Of a stretch of 64,000 bases of DNA, positions 49,835 to 60,337 are shown one piece after another. Origin of the DNA: CALXVA01 sp944392465. GTDB lineage: Bacteria; Bacillota; Clostridia; TANB77; CAG-508. How positions within the stretch are numbered: the first letter of the stretch is position 1; each line of letters opens with the position of its first letter. The stretch covers positions 124,001 to 188,000 of the forward strand of contig OZ006978.1 in assembly GCA_963931155.1 (NCBI GenBank), in the 5' to 3' direction. Below the pieces are notes generated by a model. That model was not told the DNA's origin, made no database searches, and saw nothing but the letters and a program-made list of their open reading frames with translations. The translations under genes and the position numbers were made by a program.

Positions 49835-51020
49835 TCATAAAGTATACTCTATTTCAATATCATCTAAATCGATATTCTTTTCTGTAACTAATTTTACTAT
49901 TTTTTGATTATCAATCATTAACTTATGCTTTTCTTCTATATTATTAGTTTCTCTAATTAAGTCAAATAATAATTTTACTCTTACAGACTTATTATCTTTT
50001 ACAGATTTAACAATGGTAAAAGTAAATTTATTATATTTTATTGCTTGATTATTTTTAGAAATATACATATTTACTAATATCGAATATTCTGCCATTTTAT
50101 CAAACGGCTCTTTTGTAACACCTGTCGTGCTAATAAAATTTCCTAAAGAATAAGAAACTAATTTATTATCTTTATATTCTATTGGTTGGATTACATGTTC
50201 GTGGTTACCTATAATTAAATCGACTCCGTTTTTTATTAAAAATTCTACAGTTTTTTTAGTCCTTTTGATTGGTTTTTTATTGTATTGTCCTCCTTCATGC
50301 ATACACATGATAATACAATCAGCACCAATTTCTTTGTATTTTTTTATTTTATTTATAATTTCCTGCCTTTTTTTCTTTGATGACTCATTTCTTTCATATA
50401 CAAATTTTTTTAATTGAAAAAATCCTAAAATTGTAAATATTTTTCTTATAATTTTTATAACTATGTTAGAACTTAAATATAATTTTCTAATCCACCAATT
50501 GCTTAATTCTTGTTTCTGAAACAAGTTAACTTTTACATTTTTATCTTTATTATTTAAATAAACGTTATTAGAAAAAGCATTTGTGCCATATGTATAAGAT
50601 AGAATTGCAAATCTCATTCCATTAATATTATGAAGTTTCAGTTCCTCGTCTCCATATGAAATTCCTGTGTTTTCAAGTTTTATTTTATTAAGAGAATCAA
50701 TAGTTTTCTTTACTCCATCTATGCCATTATCTAAGCAATGATTATTAGCTGTCGTTACTAAATCAAAACCTGCATTTTTTACAGCTTCTGCAAACTCTAT
50801 TGGACTTGTAAATCTATACTGTTGATTTTTTATCTCATCATTGTTAATAGTTATTGGTGTTTCTAAATTTCCAACAATATAATCAGATTGATTTAAAAAA
50901 GTCTTTATATCTGCAAACATAATGTTAAAATCATACTTACCGATTTTCCTTTTTATATAAACTCATTGTTTCATTATCTAACATGATATCACCTGAAAAT
51001 GTTAGCTTTGCTCTTTTCAT
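49835..51020 (-). CDS. capA: CapA/PgsA-family metallophosphatase-like protein, +1 frameshift at CGG
   Basis: Read with a +1 shift at CGG 50940-50942, this is a 394-residue CapA-family protein, linked in other bacteria to capsule polyglutamate or polysaccharide formation. The family's N-terminus FSGDIMLD lies before the shift; after it come YIVGNLETPI, VTTANNHCLDNGIDGV, ILSYTYGTNAF, CIIMCMHEGGQYNKKP and DLIIGNHEHVIQP. Without the shift, TAA follows CGG at once and only 27 codons are read. GGAG stands seven bases before ATG 51020. An internal ATG (50920) would lose the metal-binding GD motif. It ends in TGA. Confidence 0.88.
50940..50942 (-). other. CGG +1 frameshift site 8 (capA)
   Basis: Context AAG GAA AAT CGG TAA GTA. 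The codon after CGG is a stop. Read as AAT-CGGT-AAG-TAT it gives N-G-K-Y-D-F and joins the N-terminal GDIML motif to the rest of CapA. Confidence 0.88.
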
Positions 51021-51039
51021 TCCATTGCTCCAATCTTTT

Positions 51040-52290
51040 TTATTTTTTTCTAATTATTTTTCTAATAACTTGTTTCGTTTTTCCATATATTTTTTCTATA
51101 AATAATTTATATTTTGTTTTTTCCTTAAACTTATAATTTCTGAACCACATTAAATCTTTTGGTGTTTCCTCTTCGCTGTAATTTTTAATAAAAACTTCTT
51201 GTGCATCTGAATAGAAATTAACATAATTATATTTTACCAATTCCATTTTAGGGCATTTTTTCATCATTTTTCTTCTTTTTTCTTCGGTAAAATTAAAACC
51301 AAAATCATTTGGATTTCTTTTTTCAGCTATAATCTCTATGATGGTCCTATAACATTTTTCACATTCACAACAATTTTCTCCGCCAGAAGATTTCCAACAC
51401 ACCCTTAATGGTATATTCTTATTATTGTTTTTAGAAAATTTACAAATATTATGGACTTTATCCTGCCTAGTAAATTCATATCCATCATGTATTATTTTAC
51501 AGTTTGCATATGCCAAATAATTATCAATAGTGGGATCTGAAGCACATACAAAATTTTTAGTAGCAGGAGTACTTGAAGATGCTATATAAACAATATTCAT
51601 TTTTTTCAAATATGCAATAGGTGCTATATGACCTAATATTCCTATTCCATGTTGAAAATCATGCCACCATTCTCTATTTTCTTTATTTCGTACACAATCT
51701 GATAGAGCAATTTCATTTAAAAAAGTCCTAAAATTAGTTTTAATAAACGAATATTCTAAATTATACTCTTTTGCCACTCCAATGTGATGTTCAGTTACTT
51801 TTTTCCAACCTTCTTCGTCATCTAACTTTATATCTGAACCCCATAAAGTTAATAAAATTGGTTTTTCATTTATATGTTGAACCAGTGTATTAGTTGCATC
51901 TACTCCACCAGAAAAAAGTGTACCAACTGTTTTAGGTTCATACGTATTTTCTTCAATCTTATTAATCTCTATCTTTCCAAGCATTGGTATCATAGGGTGC
52001 ATGTTAGAATATCCATTTTTTACTTCTGGAATACATTTATAAAATTGTTCATCTATTTCATTAACTTTAATAGTCAAATCAAATACCCAACTAATAGGAA
52101 GAATATTGCATAAAAGAGGAATAATAGCTATACTATCTGGTACATCTTCTATATTGCAGTCATATTCAATAAACATATTTTCTTTTTCATTTAAAAATTC
52201 TTTCCATTTTCCACTTAATTCATAAGAGTACTCTATTCTTCCACCAATTTTTTTTATACTATTTATTTCTATGCAATCTGTATTATTCAT
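51040..52290 (-). CDS. PP-loop (QueC-like) ATP pyrophosphatase domain protein in polysaccharide locus
   Basis: A 416-residue protein with an ATP pyrophosphatase-type loop, GTLFSGGVDATNTLV (~130), and a C-terminal cysteine cluster CWKSSGGENCCECEKCYRT, recalling QueC-like or asparagine-synthetase-like adenylating enzymes. Its N-terminal ~120 residues have no clear family. Such proteins occur in surface polysaccharide clusters and may activate a carboxyl or amide group for sugar decoration; that role is inferred. Its ATG overlaps the flippase stop by eight bases. Confidence 0.7.
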   Translation of the reverse strand: MNNTDCIEINSIKKIGGRIEYSYELSGKWKEFLNEKENMFIEYDCNIEDVPDSIAIIPLLCNILPISWVFDLTIKVNEIDEQFYKCIPEVKNGYSNMHPMIPMLGKIEINKIEENTYEPKTVGTLFSGGVDATNTLVQHINEKPILLTLWGSDIKLDDEEGWKKVTEHHIGVAKEYNLEYSFIKTNFRTFLNEIALSDCVRNKENREWWHDFQHGIGILGHIAPIAYLKKMNIVYIASSSTPATKNFVCASDPTIDNYLAYANCKIIHDGYEFTRQDKVHNICKFSKNNNKNIPLRVCWKSSGGENCCECEKCYRTIIEIIAEKRNPNDFGFNFTEEKRRKMMKKCPKMELVKYNYVNFYSDAQEVFIKNYSEEETPKDLMWFRNYKFKEKTKYKLFIEKIYGKTKQVIRKIIRKK

Positions 52291-53815
52291 TATTTTTCAC
52301 TTTCCTTTTTATTAAATTATTTGTTATATATTTAACAGCTTCACTTTTTCTATAAATGATAAAAAATATAATAGTTGGTATTAATACACAAATTATACAT
52401 TTCAATAAAAAGCTAACATATATTTTTTCGATATTGATTATATTTGCAACTATATGAGCAATTGTTGTTATGCCAAGTAATAAAACTAATCTTTTAATAT
52501 ATGTAATAAAATATGGCACAGGAGATGATTTAAAATAATCTTTATAAATAACTAAAGGCTCCTTCCACCATGCATAAATCATTCTTGATATAACCGTTGC
52601 TGAAATGATACCTGCAAGTCCAAAAAAATATCCTAATAATATTGATAGTCCAATATTAAGTACTGCTGTAACAATTGTAATATACTTAGTTTTTTTAAAT
52701 ACTCCCATTGTCTCACGATATGTCCATAATGATTGTCTAATATTTGAAGTATAAAAATTAAGAACTGTCCAAATCAAAACCGAAAAACTTAAAATATACT
52801 GTTCTCCAAAGCATATATTAATAAAATCAGGTATTAATACTATAAAACAAATTGAACAAAATGCAACTAACCAATAATTATATACTTCCAATAAATTAAA
52901 CAATTTTAATTGTTCTTCTTCATTTTTTACTGCCACGAAATTTCCAACACTTGCCTTTAAAGATGTAAAAACCATAGTTAGAAATGTTGTAATAGATTGA
53001 ATAATTATGCTATAGTTTGAATAATATCCTACCGTAACTGTACCCACAAATATTGATGTAAGAATACTGTCTGTATTTGTTTGTATTATTCCTCCTATTT
53101 TGTAAAATGACAAAGAAAAAAGATTGGAAAATATTTGCTTTTTTTCTTGTTTTGATAGCATTATTTGTTTATTTTGTTTTAAATATGGATAAATCTTATC
53201 TGCTTTTTTTGCCTTCATAATGTTACTTAAAAAAGTACATACTATATTAGAAATCAAATAACCTATAAAACTTTTCCATACTATTAATATAATAATTTGC
53301 ATTATAGATAAAATAAATTGAAATATAATATCATATCTATTAATTATATACATTTTTTGATCAGCTGATAGCAATGTGGTTTTATAAATAAATAAGTATG
53401 ATATTACTGAATTTGCTAATAGTAAAATATAATACAAATAAATATCCGGCATTTCACTTGGCAAATTTACTAAATATTTTAAAAATGGTATGATTGCAAT
53501 TCCTAAAACTGTAATTACTAAAGCAATTACATAATAAACTTTTCGAAAATAGTCTATATATTCTTTTATTTTATTTTCGTCATTTTCTGCTAATGGTTTG
53601 TATAGGCTATACATTAAAGCTGTAGTTATACCCAAATCAGCCAAAGATAAAATTCCAATTACATTTGTAAATAATCCATTAACGCCTAAATATTCCTCTC
53701 CTAATAGATATACAAAGACTATTCTTACAATAAACATTAACGCAATTTTTACTATCTGTAATATAACAGCATAAATGAAATTTCTACTTGTATTTTTTAT
53801 TCTAGATTGACTCAT
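52283..53815 (-). CDS. Wzx-type polysaccharide flippase
   Basis: A 510-residue polytopic membrane protein (about 12-14 helices) of the MATE/MOP polysaccharide exporter group. The start SRIKNTSRNFIYAVILQIVKIALMF and GLFTNVIGILSLADLGITTALMYSLYKPLAE are typical of Wzx-like flippases that move undecaprenyl-linked repeats across the membrane. It follows the pyruvyl transferase gene by four bases. Confidence 0.9.
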   Translation of the reverse strand: MSQSRIKNTSRNFIYAVILQIVKIALMFIVRIVFVYLLGEEYLGVNGLFTNVIGILSLADLGITTALMYSLYKPLAENDENKIKEYIDYFRKVYYVIALVITVLGIAIIPFLKYLVNLPSEMPDIYLYYILLLANSVISYLFIYKTTLLSADQKMYIINRYDIIFQFILSIMQIIILIVWKSFIGYLISNIVCTFLSNIMKAKKADKIYPYLKQNKQIMLSKQEKKQIFSNLFSLSFYKIGGIIQTNTDSILTSIFVGTVTVGYYSNYSIIIQSITTFLTMVFTSLKASVGNFVAVKNEEEQLKLFNLLEVYNYWLVAFCSICFIVLIPDFINICFGEQYILSFSVLIWTVLNFYTSNIRQSLWTYRETMGVFKKTKYITIVTAVLNIGLSILLGYFFGLAGIISATVISRMIYAWWKEPLVIYKDYFKSSPVPYFITYIKRLVLLLGITTIAHIVANIINIEKIYVSFLLKCIICVLIPTIIFFIIYRKSEAVKYITNNLIKRKVKNNE

Positions 53816-53819
53816 TTAT

Positions 53820-54887
53820 CTATTCTCCCTTTTTTGAATCAGTTTCAATGTTACTTTTTATTAATTCTATTAGTGCTTTATAATTATTTTTTAATTCTTC
53901 ATTATCTACTTTTTCTTTTATATTTATTAATTTATCGCTTATTTCAATCATGTTTTGATTTTCAGCTAGCATGATATAATTGGCATCTTTTATCCATTCA
54001 TATACTCCTTTAACTTTATAACTCTTATTTTGTAGCACAAGACAAGTAGTATTAGATAAATATGCGAAAACCATACCATGCAATCTATCAGTAACAACCA
54101 TATTATATTGTTGGAATTGACGTATTTTTTTTTCTAGTTCTTTTTTCCTTTTTCTCTGTGTATAAATGTTTTTCTCAATAACTGTATCTGTATAATCTAT
54201 TTGGAATTTGTTTTTATTTTTTAAAGTATCTTCTAATTTTTCAAAATCATATTCTAACTTTTCCTTATCGCTTCTAATGCAAAAAAGTATATCCTTCCTT
54301 TTACTATTATCTTCTAGTTTGTCCAGATATAAAACTATATCTGGTATCAGTAAAATTTGACATTTTTCAAATTCTTCTTTCATAAAATTATATGAATATT
54401 CTTCCCTACAACATATATATAAATTTTTATGAGATTGATAAATCTCTTTTGATTCCTTTAATACACGTTGTCCCTCTTCATCGTTTGAAAAATAAGCTGT
54501 TTGTGGAAATACTATAATATTATTATCTTTAAATGTCTTTAATAATGTTCTAAACATTTCCTCTTCTTTAATCCATAATGACCCCAAAAAGCCTCCACCA
54601 TGAACTAAAATTAAAGAGTCGTTTGCCAATTTTTTTAATATTTTGTTAAATCTTCTTACAATGCTAGATTCAACTTCAATAATTTTATGTTCTTTAAAAT
54701 TATCTTTTAAAAATTTTTCTTCTCCCAATAAGATGGCTTGATCTCCTAAATTTCCATGTGTAGGAATTCCAAAAAGAAACAATTTGTTCTTATAAAATAG
54801 GCTACAAAATATTATTCTAATTACCATTAAAAATTTACTAAAAACATCTATAATTTTTCTTATTACTCGCTTTATTAATTTTATCAT
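53820..54887 (-). CDS. Polysaccharide pyruvyl transferase family protein
   Basis: A 355-residue protein of the pyruvyl transferase fold, which adds pyruvyl ketals to polysaccharide sugars. Motifs are IPTHGNLGDQAILLGEEKFL, LILVHGGGFLGSLW, VFPQTAYF and VVTDRLHGMVFAYL. The first ~35 residues contain a short hydrophobic segment. It ends TAG. Its start overlaps the stop of the upstream glycosyltransferase. Confidence 0.87.
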   Translation of the reverse strand: MIKLIKRVIRKIIDVFSKFLMVIRIIFCSLFYKNKLFLFGIPTHGNLGDQAILLGEEKFLKDNFKEHKIIEVESSIVRRFNKILKKLANDSLILVHGGGFLGSLWIKEEEMFRTLLKTFKDNNIIVFPQTAYFSNDEEGQRVLKESKEIYQSHKNLYICCREEYSYNFMKEEFEKCQILLIPDIVLYLDKLEDNSKRKDILFCIRSDKEKLEYDFEKLEDTLKNKNKFQIDYTDTVIEKNIYTQRKRKKELEKKIRQFQQYNMVVTDRLHGMVFAYLSNTTCLVLQNKSYKVKGVYEWIKDANYIMLAENQNMIEISDKLINIKEKVDNEELKNNYKALIELIKSNIETDSKKGE

Positions 54888-55885
54888 TATTTACCTCTTT
54901 TTATTGCTCTTTTCAAAAAATTAAACATAATAATACTAAATTCATATATATTACCATTTCCAAATAATAACGTCAGAGCTATTCTTGTTTTTCTATCTAT
55001 TAATTTATTATTTTTGTATGTTTTTTTATGTTTTTTTATATCATCAATAATAGTTATTCTTTCTTTTTCTTTAAATTTATCTCTAATCATATTATTTAAA
55101 ATATTAATCTTCGTTATAATTTCATAGCACTGTATTTCTTCATCTAATTTTATTTTTTTATCTTTGAAAAATTTTTTTGTCTCGTCTATCGCATCAAGAA
55201 TATCTAATCTTTTTTTGTTAAATTTTTGTCCCATAATACTATTGTTTCTTTGCAAATAATAATATAATTCATCTGAAATCATCGCTATCTTTTTAGAATA
55301 GTAATATAGTTTATATGTTGTAAAATTATCTTCATGATATCTTCCTACAGGAAAATATATGTTATTGTCTTTAAATAGTTCAATTTTATAAAGTTTATTC
55401 CATGTCATAACTTCAGTATTTTGTTCTTTACAAAATATATCTTTAAGTGCTTCTATATTATTATAAATTTTATTTTCTTTTTCTTTTCTTTTCCATGTGT
55501 TATCTTCTTCATCTATATAGAAAAAATCACACACACTAATATCAGAATCATTGTCTACCATACTTTCTAATAATAATTTCACATAATCTGGATGAACAAA
55601 GTCATCACTATCAACAAAGCATATATATTGTCCTTTAGCATTATCAATACCAGTATTTCTAGCAGCTGATAGCCCCTGATTAAGTTGAGAAATGATTTTA
55701 ATTCTATTATCTTCTTTAGCTTTTCTCTCTGCTATGATTAAGCTATTGTCTTTGCTCCCGTCATTTATTACAAGTATTTCAATATTTTTATATGTTTGAT
55801 TAATTAAACTATCTAGACACTTTTCTATATATTTTTCTACGTTATACATTGGTACAACTATGGTTACTAAAAAATTATTTTCCAT
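54887..55885 (-). CDS. Family 2 glycosyltransferase
   Basis: A 332-residue GT-A enzyme. The N-terminus VTIVVPMYNVEKYIEKCLDSLI and ILVINDGSKDNS bind the nucleotide sugar; QGLSAARNTGIDNAKGQYICFVDSDDFV carries the DxD metal site. The C-terminal part is helical and species-specific. ATG 55885 has GAGG before it; the TTG 12 bases upstream is part of that region. The donor sugar cannot be read from the sequence. Confidence 0.88.
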   Translation of the reverse strand: MENNFLVTIVVPMYNVEKYIEKCLDSLINQTYKNIEILVINDGSKDNSLIIAERKAKEDNRIKIISQLNQGLSAARNTGIDNAKGQYICFVDSDDFVHPDYVKLLLESMVDNDSDISVCDFFYIDEEDNTWKRKEKENKIYNNIEALKDIFCKEQNTEVMTWNKLYKIELFKDNNIYFPVGRYHEDNFTTYKLYYYSKKIAMISDELYYYLQRNNSIMGQKFNKKRLDILDAIDETKKFFKDKKIKLDEEIQCYEIITKINILNNMIRDKFKEKERITIIDDIKKHKKTYKNNKLIDRKTRIALTLLFGNGNIYEFSIIMFNFLKRAIKRGK

Positions 55886-55912
55886 TATCCTCACCAATTT
55901 AATTTTATTGTT

Positions 55913-56998
55913 TTATTCAATCTTATTTTCAGTAAAAAAGTCAAGAGAAAAATTATTACTCATAAATTTGCTATTTTGTACTGAAACTATATTTTTAACT
56001 ATTAGCACTATTAATATTATATATATAAATATCTCAGCAAATAGCTTTAATTCCTTCGTATTTATTTCTTTAATAAATGTAACGAAGAGCAAGCATAAGA
56101 ATATTAAAAATATATAACTAACTCTTATAGCATATCCACTATTTATTGTTGCAAAAAAGGTAATAAAATATATAAATTGACCTTTTTCCAAAAAAGCATT
56201 TTTGGGTTCTTGATTGTTTTTCATTATTACACACTGTATTATATAAACTGCTAAATAGAAATAATGAGTAATGCCGCTTCCCGCAAACGCCTTTCCTTCT
56301 TCTTCTAATACATATGCTCCATATTTTAAGTTCTGAGCAATTAATTTTATGACATTATTAATTATTCCTGTTTCTCCTAATATCAAAACTAATATTGGTA
56401 TTGTGATTTTAATTCTATAATCAATTTTAACCTTATCCATAAAAATAGGTAGGATAAATAATACTATAATTGTTGAATTATGAAATAGTGCAGAAACAAG
56501 TATCCATATAATACTTGGTTTATATTTTTTTTCACTGAATAATACCATTCCATACAAAGCTATTGCTATTGCTAGGAATTGTCTCATTACTGTCATATAT
56601 GTAAAAAATGCCATTCCTAAAAAGAACATAATAAAAATAGATAATTCTTTTTTACTAAGTTCAAGCTTTTTTAAGAATAATCCTAAGAAAGTAAATGTTA
56701 ATGACGAATATAATAAAAATACAGCTTTATAATTCAAGTGTAGAAATCCAAATATTCTACATATTACCTTAAAAATCATTTCTACGTTTTGGTAATGTAC
56801 ATTAACCTTTTCTAATGATTCGGAAAAGGTTGAGAAAATATATATATAATTCAAATCATCTACTGCCAAATTATCTCTTATTCCAAAAAAGATGGCAAAA
56901 GTAACCATTAATAATACCAGTCCATATTTTTTAAAATATTGTTTTGGAATAAGAAATATTGCTCCTATACAAATAAATAGTATAATATACGCTATCAC
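55913..56998 (-). CDS. EpsG-type polysaccharide polymerase
   Basis: A 361-residue membrane protein with about ten helices, of the EpsG/Wzy-like group that polymerises exported repeat units. Recognisable parts are FFGIRDNLAVDDLNYIYIFSTF (the D-x-x-Y loop) and YMTVMRQFLAIAIALYGM with the conserved RQ. Start is GTG 56998 after GAGGAAAC. Its place among glycosyltransferases supports the polymerase role. Confidence 0.82.
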   Translation of the reverse strand: MIAYIILFICIGAIFLIPKQYFKKYGLVLLMVTFAIFFGIRDNLAVDDLNYIYIFSTFSESLEKVNVHYQNVEMIFKVICRIFGFLHLNYKAVFLLYSSLTFTFLGLFLKKLELSKKELSIFIMFFLGMAFFTYMTVMRQFLAIAIALYGMVLFSEKKYKPSIIWILVSALFHNSTIIVLFILPIFMDKVKIDYRIKITIPILVLILGETGIINNVIKLIAQNLKYGAYVLEEEGKAFAGSGITHYFYLAVYIIQCVIMKNNQEPKNAFLEKGQFIYFITFFATINSGYAIRVSYIFLIFLCLLFVTFIKEINTKELKLFAEIFIYIILIVLIVKNIVSVQNSKFMSNNFSLDFFTENKIE

Positions 56999-57033
56999 TT
57001 TTGTTTCCTCTCATATAAATTTTATTTTCCTGT

Positions 57034-58014
57034 TTAAGCTTTTACTTTTATGTACATAGCCATTAATCTACCTACTATTTTAAAACCAAATAGCTTATAT
57101 ACATAGTAGACTATTTTAACTTTTTTACTTATCCCTTTTGTAAATAAATATTCGTATTCTTTTACTTTTGTTATTATTTTTCTTCGTTCATTTTTGGGTA
57201 ATGTATATAACAAACCAACAACTATTGAATATTCATATTGTACAAAATTGAATAAATACTTTTTTAGTTCTACTGATTCAATTTCTTGTATTCTATCATT
57301 CCATTTTATAACAAAATTCATTGTATCATCAACTCTTTTTAAACTGCAAGAGTGAGTTGCTGAAGATTGATTTTGCCTATATACATAAAATGGTTTTTCT
57401 ATGAAAACAATCTTTTCTGCTTTTAAAAAAAGTTGAAGCATACAATCCATATCTTCAGTATATTTTACATTTGCATCTAATAATATATTATTATCAAAAA
57501 ATAAATTTCTTTTAATTATATTGCAGCATAATGATGGATTAAAATTGTTAGTTTCAAATAATTTTATTAAGTTCTCGGGGAAATCATATTCTTTTAAATT
57601 TAATGTAGTTCTTACTTTTTTACTTTTTGCTTGATTATTCTTTGATTTCACAAAATCACCAGCAAAAATATCTACTTCCCTGTTTTTTTTGATTTTATTA
57701 ATTATTTGAAGCAAAGTATCTTTTATAATCCAATCATCGCCATCTACAAATAATATATAATCTCCTATAGCTCTTTTTAACCCATTGTTTCTTGCAACTG
57801 ATACACCTGCATTGTCTTGATAAAAGTACTTAATGTAACTATATTTTTCACAATAACTATTACATATTTCTTTAGTTTTATCCTTTGAACCATCATCTAT
57901 CAAAATAATTTCCACATTTTCTCTTATCTGAGAAACTATGCTGTCCAAGCAATAAGATATGTATTGCTCTAAATTATACATTGGGATAATAATACTTAAT
58001 AATATCTCGTTCAT
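57034..58014 (-). CDS. Family 2 glycosyltransferase
   Basis: A 326-residue GT-A glycosyltransferase. It has LSIIIPMYNLEQYISYCLDSI, ILIDDGSKDKTKEI, AGVSVARNNGLKRAIGDYILFVDGDDW (DxD site) and TEDMDCMLQLFLKAEKIVF. It resembles the 54887-55885 enzyme in the first 100 residues but differs beyond. Start overlaps the spacing after the GT4 gene (two bases apart). Confidence 0.88.
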   Translation of the reverse strand: MNEILLSIIIPMYNLEQYISYCLDSIVSQIRENVEIILIDDGSKDKTKEICNSYCEKYSYIKYFYQDNAGVSVARNNGLKRAIGDYILFVDGDDWIIKDTLLQIINKIKKNREVDIFAGDFVKSKNNQAKSKKVRTTLNLKEYDFPENLIKLFETNNFNPSLCCNIIKRNLFFDNNILLDANVKYTEDMDCMLQLFLKAEKIVFIEKPFYVYRQNQSSATHSCSLKRVDDTMNFVIKWNDRIQEIESVELKKYLFNFVQYEYSIVVGLLYTLPKNERRKIITKVKEYEYLFTKGISKKVKIVYYVYKLFGFKIVGRLMAMYIKVKA

Positions 58015-58016
58015 TT

Positions 58017-59117
58017 TTAACCTTCCAAATATATTCTTTTCATATCTTCTTGTACGTTTTTTATATCAAATTTATCTAACTCGATTTTAGAAATGTGATG
58101 CAAATCAGCTTTATTTTCTTTTATTTGTAGTATCCTGTCTATTAACATTTCTTCATCATTTACAATAAAGCCATCTTTTTCATCTTTTATCAAGTCTCTA
58201 TTTCCTCTGCAATCAGTTACAACAGCTGGAATTCCTGTTGCCAATCCTTCCATTACATTTACAGGTAATCCTTCTTGTTTAGAAGTAGAAACTAATAAAT
58301 TTGATATTTTTAATAGTTCTGGTACATCTTTTCTATATCCTAAAAAAGACACATTGTTTTCTAGCTTTTTATTATGTACAATATCTTGTAGTTTGCCATT
58401 TAAAGAATCTCCACCAACCAATAATAACTTTATAGATGAATCCTTATTAATTAGTTTAACCATAGCATTTAATAGCATTTCTTGATTTTTCCTTTTAGAA
58501 AGCTCTGCAACATAAATCATTATAAAGTCAGTATCTTTTAAACCAATACTTTTTCTTAAAGCATGTTTTTCTTCATTACTTATTTTTGAATCAAATTTGT
58601 TTATATCTACTCCCACACCATTAACAAGTTCAACTTTTTTAGCTTTAAATTTCTTCTTAGCTAATTCATAGTCTTCTTTATTAATTGTTATTAAACAATC
58701 AGTACATTTTGACAATGATTTCTCAATTGGATAAAATACTAACCAATTTAAAAGTGGTGCTCCTTTATAAAAGTGGAATCCATGAGCAGTATATATGACT
58801 CTTGTATTATATTTTTTTCTTGCCTTCTTTGATGCGAGTCTGGTTACAACACTTCCCATCGGTGTATGACAATGTATTATTTCGAATTTTTCTTCATCAA
58901 TAATTTTCTTTAGTTGCCTTATTGCTTTTAAATTATTTATTTTTATGGGACTTCTTTCGAAACTTACTAAATGTTTTTTGTCACAATATGGTATCTCTTC
59001 TTTTCCATTGGTAGCAACATGTACCTCATATCCTTGTTCTTTAAAAAATTTTAAATATGGAATATGAAATTGTAATATATGTGAATCTACTGTTGCTGTA
59101 AATAATACTTTTTTCAC
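58017..59117 (-). CDS. Family 4 glycosyltransferase
   Basis: A 366-residue GT-B enzyme. The N-terminal domain shows ATVDSHILQFHIPYLKFFKEQGYEVHVA and IIHCHTPMGSVVTRLA; the C-terminal domain has IYVAELSKRKNQEML, LLLVGGDSLNG, FLGYRKDVPELLK and STSKQEGLPVNVMEGLATGIPAVVTDCRGN with the E-x7-E retaining signature. Start is GTG 59117 after AGGAGG. It is the second gene of the locus after galE. Confidence 0.9.
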   Translation of the reverse strand: MKKVLFTATVDSHILQFHIPYLKFFKEQGYEVHVATNGKEEIPYCDKKHLVSFERSPIKINNLKAIRQLKKIIDEEKFEIIHCHTPMGSVVTRLASKKARKKYNTRVIYTAHGFHFYKGAPLLNWLVFYPIEKSLSKCTDCLITINKEDYELAKKKFKAKKVELVNGVGVDINKFDSKISNEEKHALRKSIGLKDTDFIMIYVAELSKRKNQEMLLNAMVKLINKDSSIKLLLVGGDSLNGKLQDIVHNKKLENNVSFLGYRKDVPELLKISNLLVSTSKQEGLPVNVMEGLATGIPAVVTDCRGNRDLIKDEKDGFIVNDEEMLIDRILQIKENKADLHHISKIELDKFDIKNVQEDMKRIYLEG

Positions 59118-59141
59118 ATTATTCCTCCTACATATTTTTTC

Positions 59142-60152
59142 TTAAATATTAGTTTCTTTCTCAATATAGTTCCATGAATCTCTACACATATCTTCTAAAG
59201 TTTTTTCTGCTTTCCATCCTAGTTCTTTTTCTGCTTTTGTAGAATCAGCATAACAAACATCTATGTCTCCTTCTCTTCTTGGAGCTATTTTATAAGGTAC
59301 ATTTTTTCCGGTTGCTCTCTCAAATGCCTCTATCATGTCCAGTACACTATATCCTTTTCCTGTACCCAAATTATATATAAATAATCCGCTTTCTTCTTTT
59401 AGTAACTTTTTTAAAGCATTAACATGTCCTTTAGCTAAATCTACCACATGAATGTAATCTCTTACTCCAGTTCCATCTTTAGTTTTATAGTCATTTCCAA
59501 ACACAGATAATTCAGATAGTTGTCCGTTTGCTACTCTTACAATGTAAGGCATTAAATTATTTGGAATCCCATTTGGCTCTTCTCCTAACTCTCCGCTTTC
59601 ATGAGAACCTACAGGATTAAAATATCTTAAAATACATATATCCCAAGTGTTATCTGAATGATATAAATCTTTTAATATACGTTCAATAAATAACTTGGAT
59701 GTACCATATGGATTTGTTGTTCCTCCTATTTTGCAATCTTCTGTTAATGGTACTTTCTCAGGTTTTCCATATACTGTTGCTGATGAACTAAAAATAATTT
59801 TTTTGCAATCGAATTTTTGCATTGTTTGTAATAAAGTAATTGCTCCAGAAACATTATTATAATAATAATTTAGTGGTTCTTTTACAGACTCTCCAACTGC
59901 TTTAAATCCTGCAAAATTTATAACAACATCAATATTATTTTCTTGAAATATTTTTTCTAAATCTTCTCTATTTGTATAATCAATTTGATAAAATTCAAAA
60001 TCTTTTTTTGTGATTTTTTTTATTTTATCTATTACATTTGGTTTGCTGTTAGAAAAGTTATCTATTACTATAATTTCTTGTCCATCATTCAATAATTCTA
60101 CTACTGTATGACTACCTATATACCCTGCTCCACCAGTTACTAAAATTGACAT
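59142..60152 (-). CDS. galE: UDP-glucose 4-epimerase
   Basis: A 336-residue SDR enzyme interconverting UDP-glucose and UDP-galactose (or the GlcNAc forms). The NAD-binding start ILVTGGAGYIGSHTVVELL, the catalytic Ser in FSSSATVYG, the YGTSK motif and LRYFNPVGSHESGELGE are clear. AAAGGGAG precedes ATG 60152. It heads the locus and would supply a UDP-hexose donor for the glycosyltransferases downstream. Confidence 0.94.
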   Translation of the reverse strand: MSILVTGGAGYIGSHTVVELLNDGQEIIVIDNFSNSKPNVIDKIKKITKKDFEFYQIDYTNREDLEKIFQENNIDVVINFAGFKAVGESVKEPLNYYYNNVSGAITLLQTMQKFDCKKIIFSSSATVYGKPEKVPLTEDCKIGGTTNPYGTSKLFIERILKDLYHSDNTWDICILRYFNPVGSHESGELGEEPNGIPNNLMPYIVRVANGQLSELSVFGNDYKTKDGTGVRDYIHVVDLAKGHVNALKKLLKEESGLFIYNLGTGKGYSVLDMIEAFERATGKNVPYKIAPRREGDIDVCYADSTKAEKELGWKAEKTLEDMCRDSWNYIEKETNI

Positions 60153-60337
60153 TTTCGCAAATTCTCCCTTTTATATTTTATTCATCAATTCTTTGTCATT
60201 ATATAACAAGATTTATTCTTTTTCAACATTTTTTTCATTTTATATTAGTTTATTTAATTGCAAAAGAATTTCCACTTCTACTTTGTTTAAAATTTACTTT
60301 TTTATTAAATTTGTTTCCATATTATAATATTTTTTTC

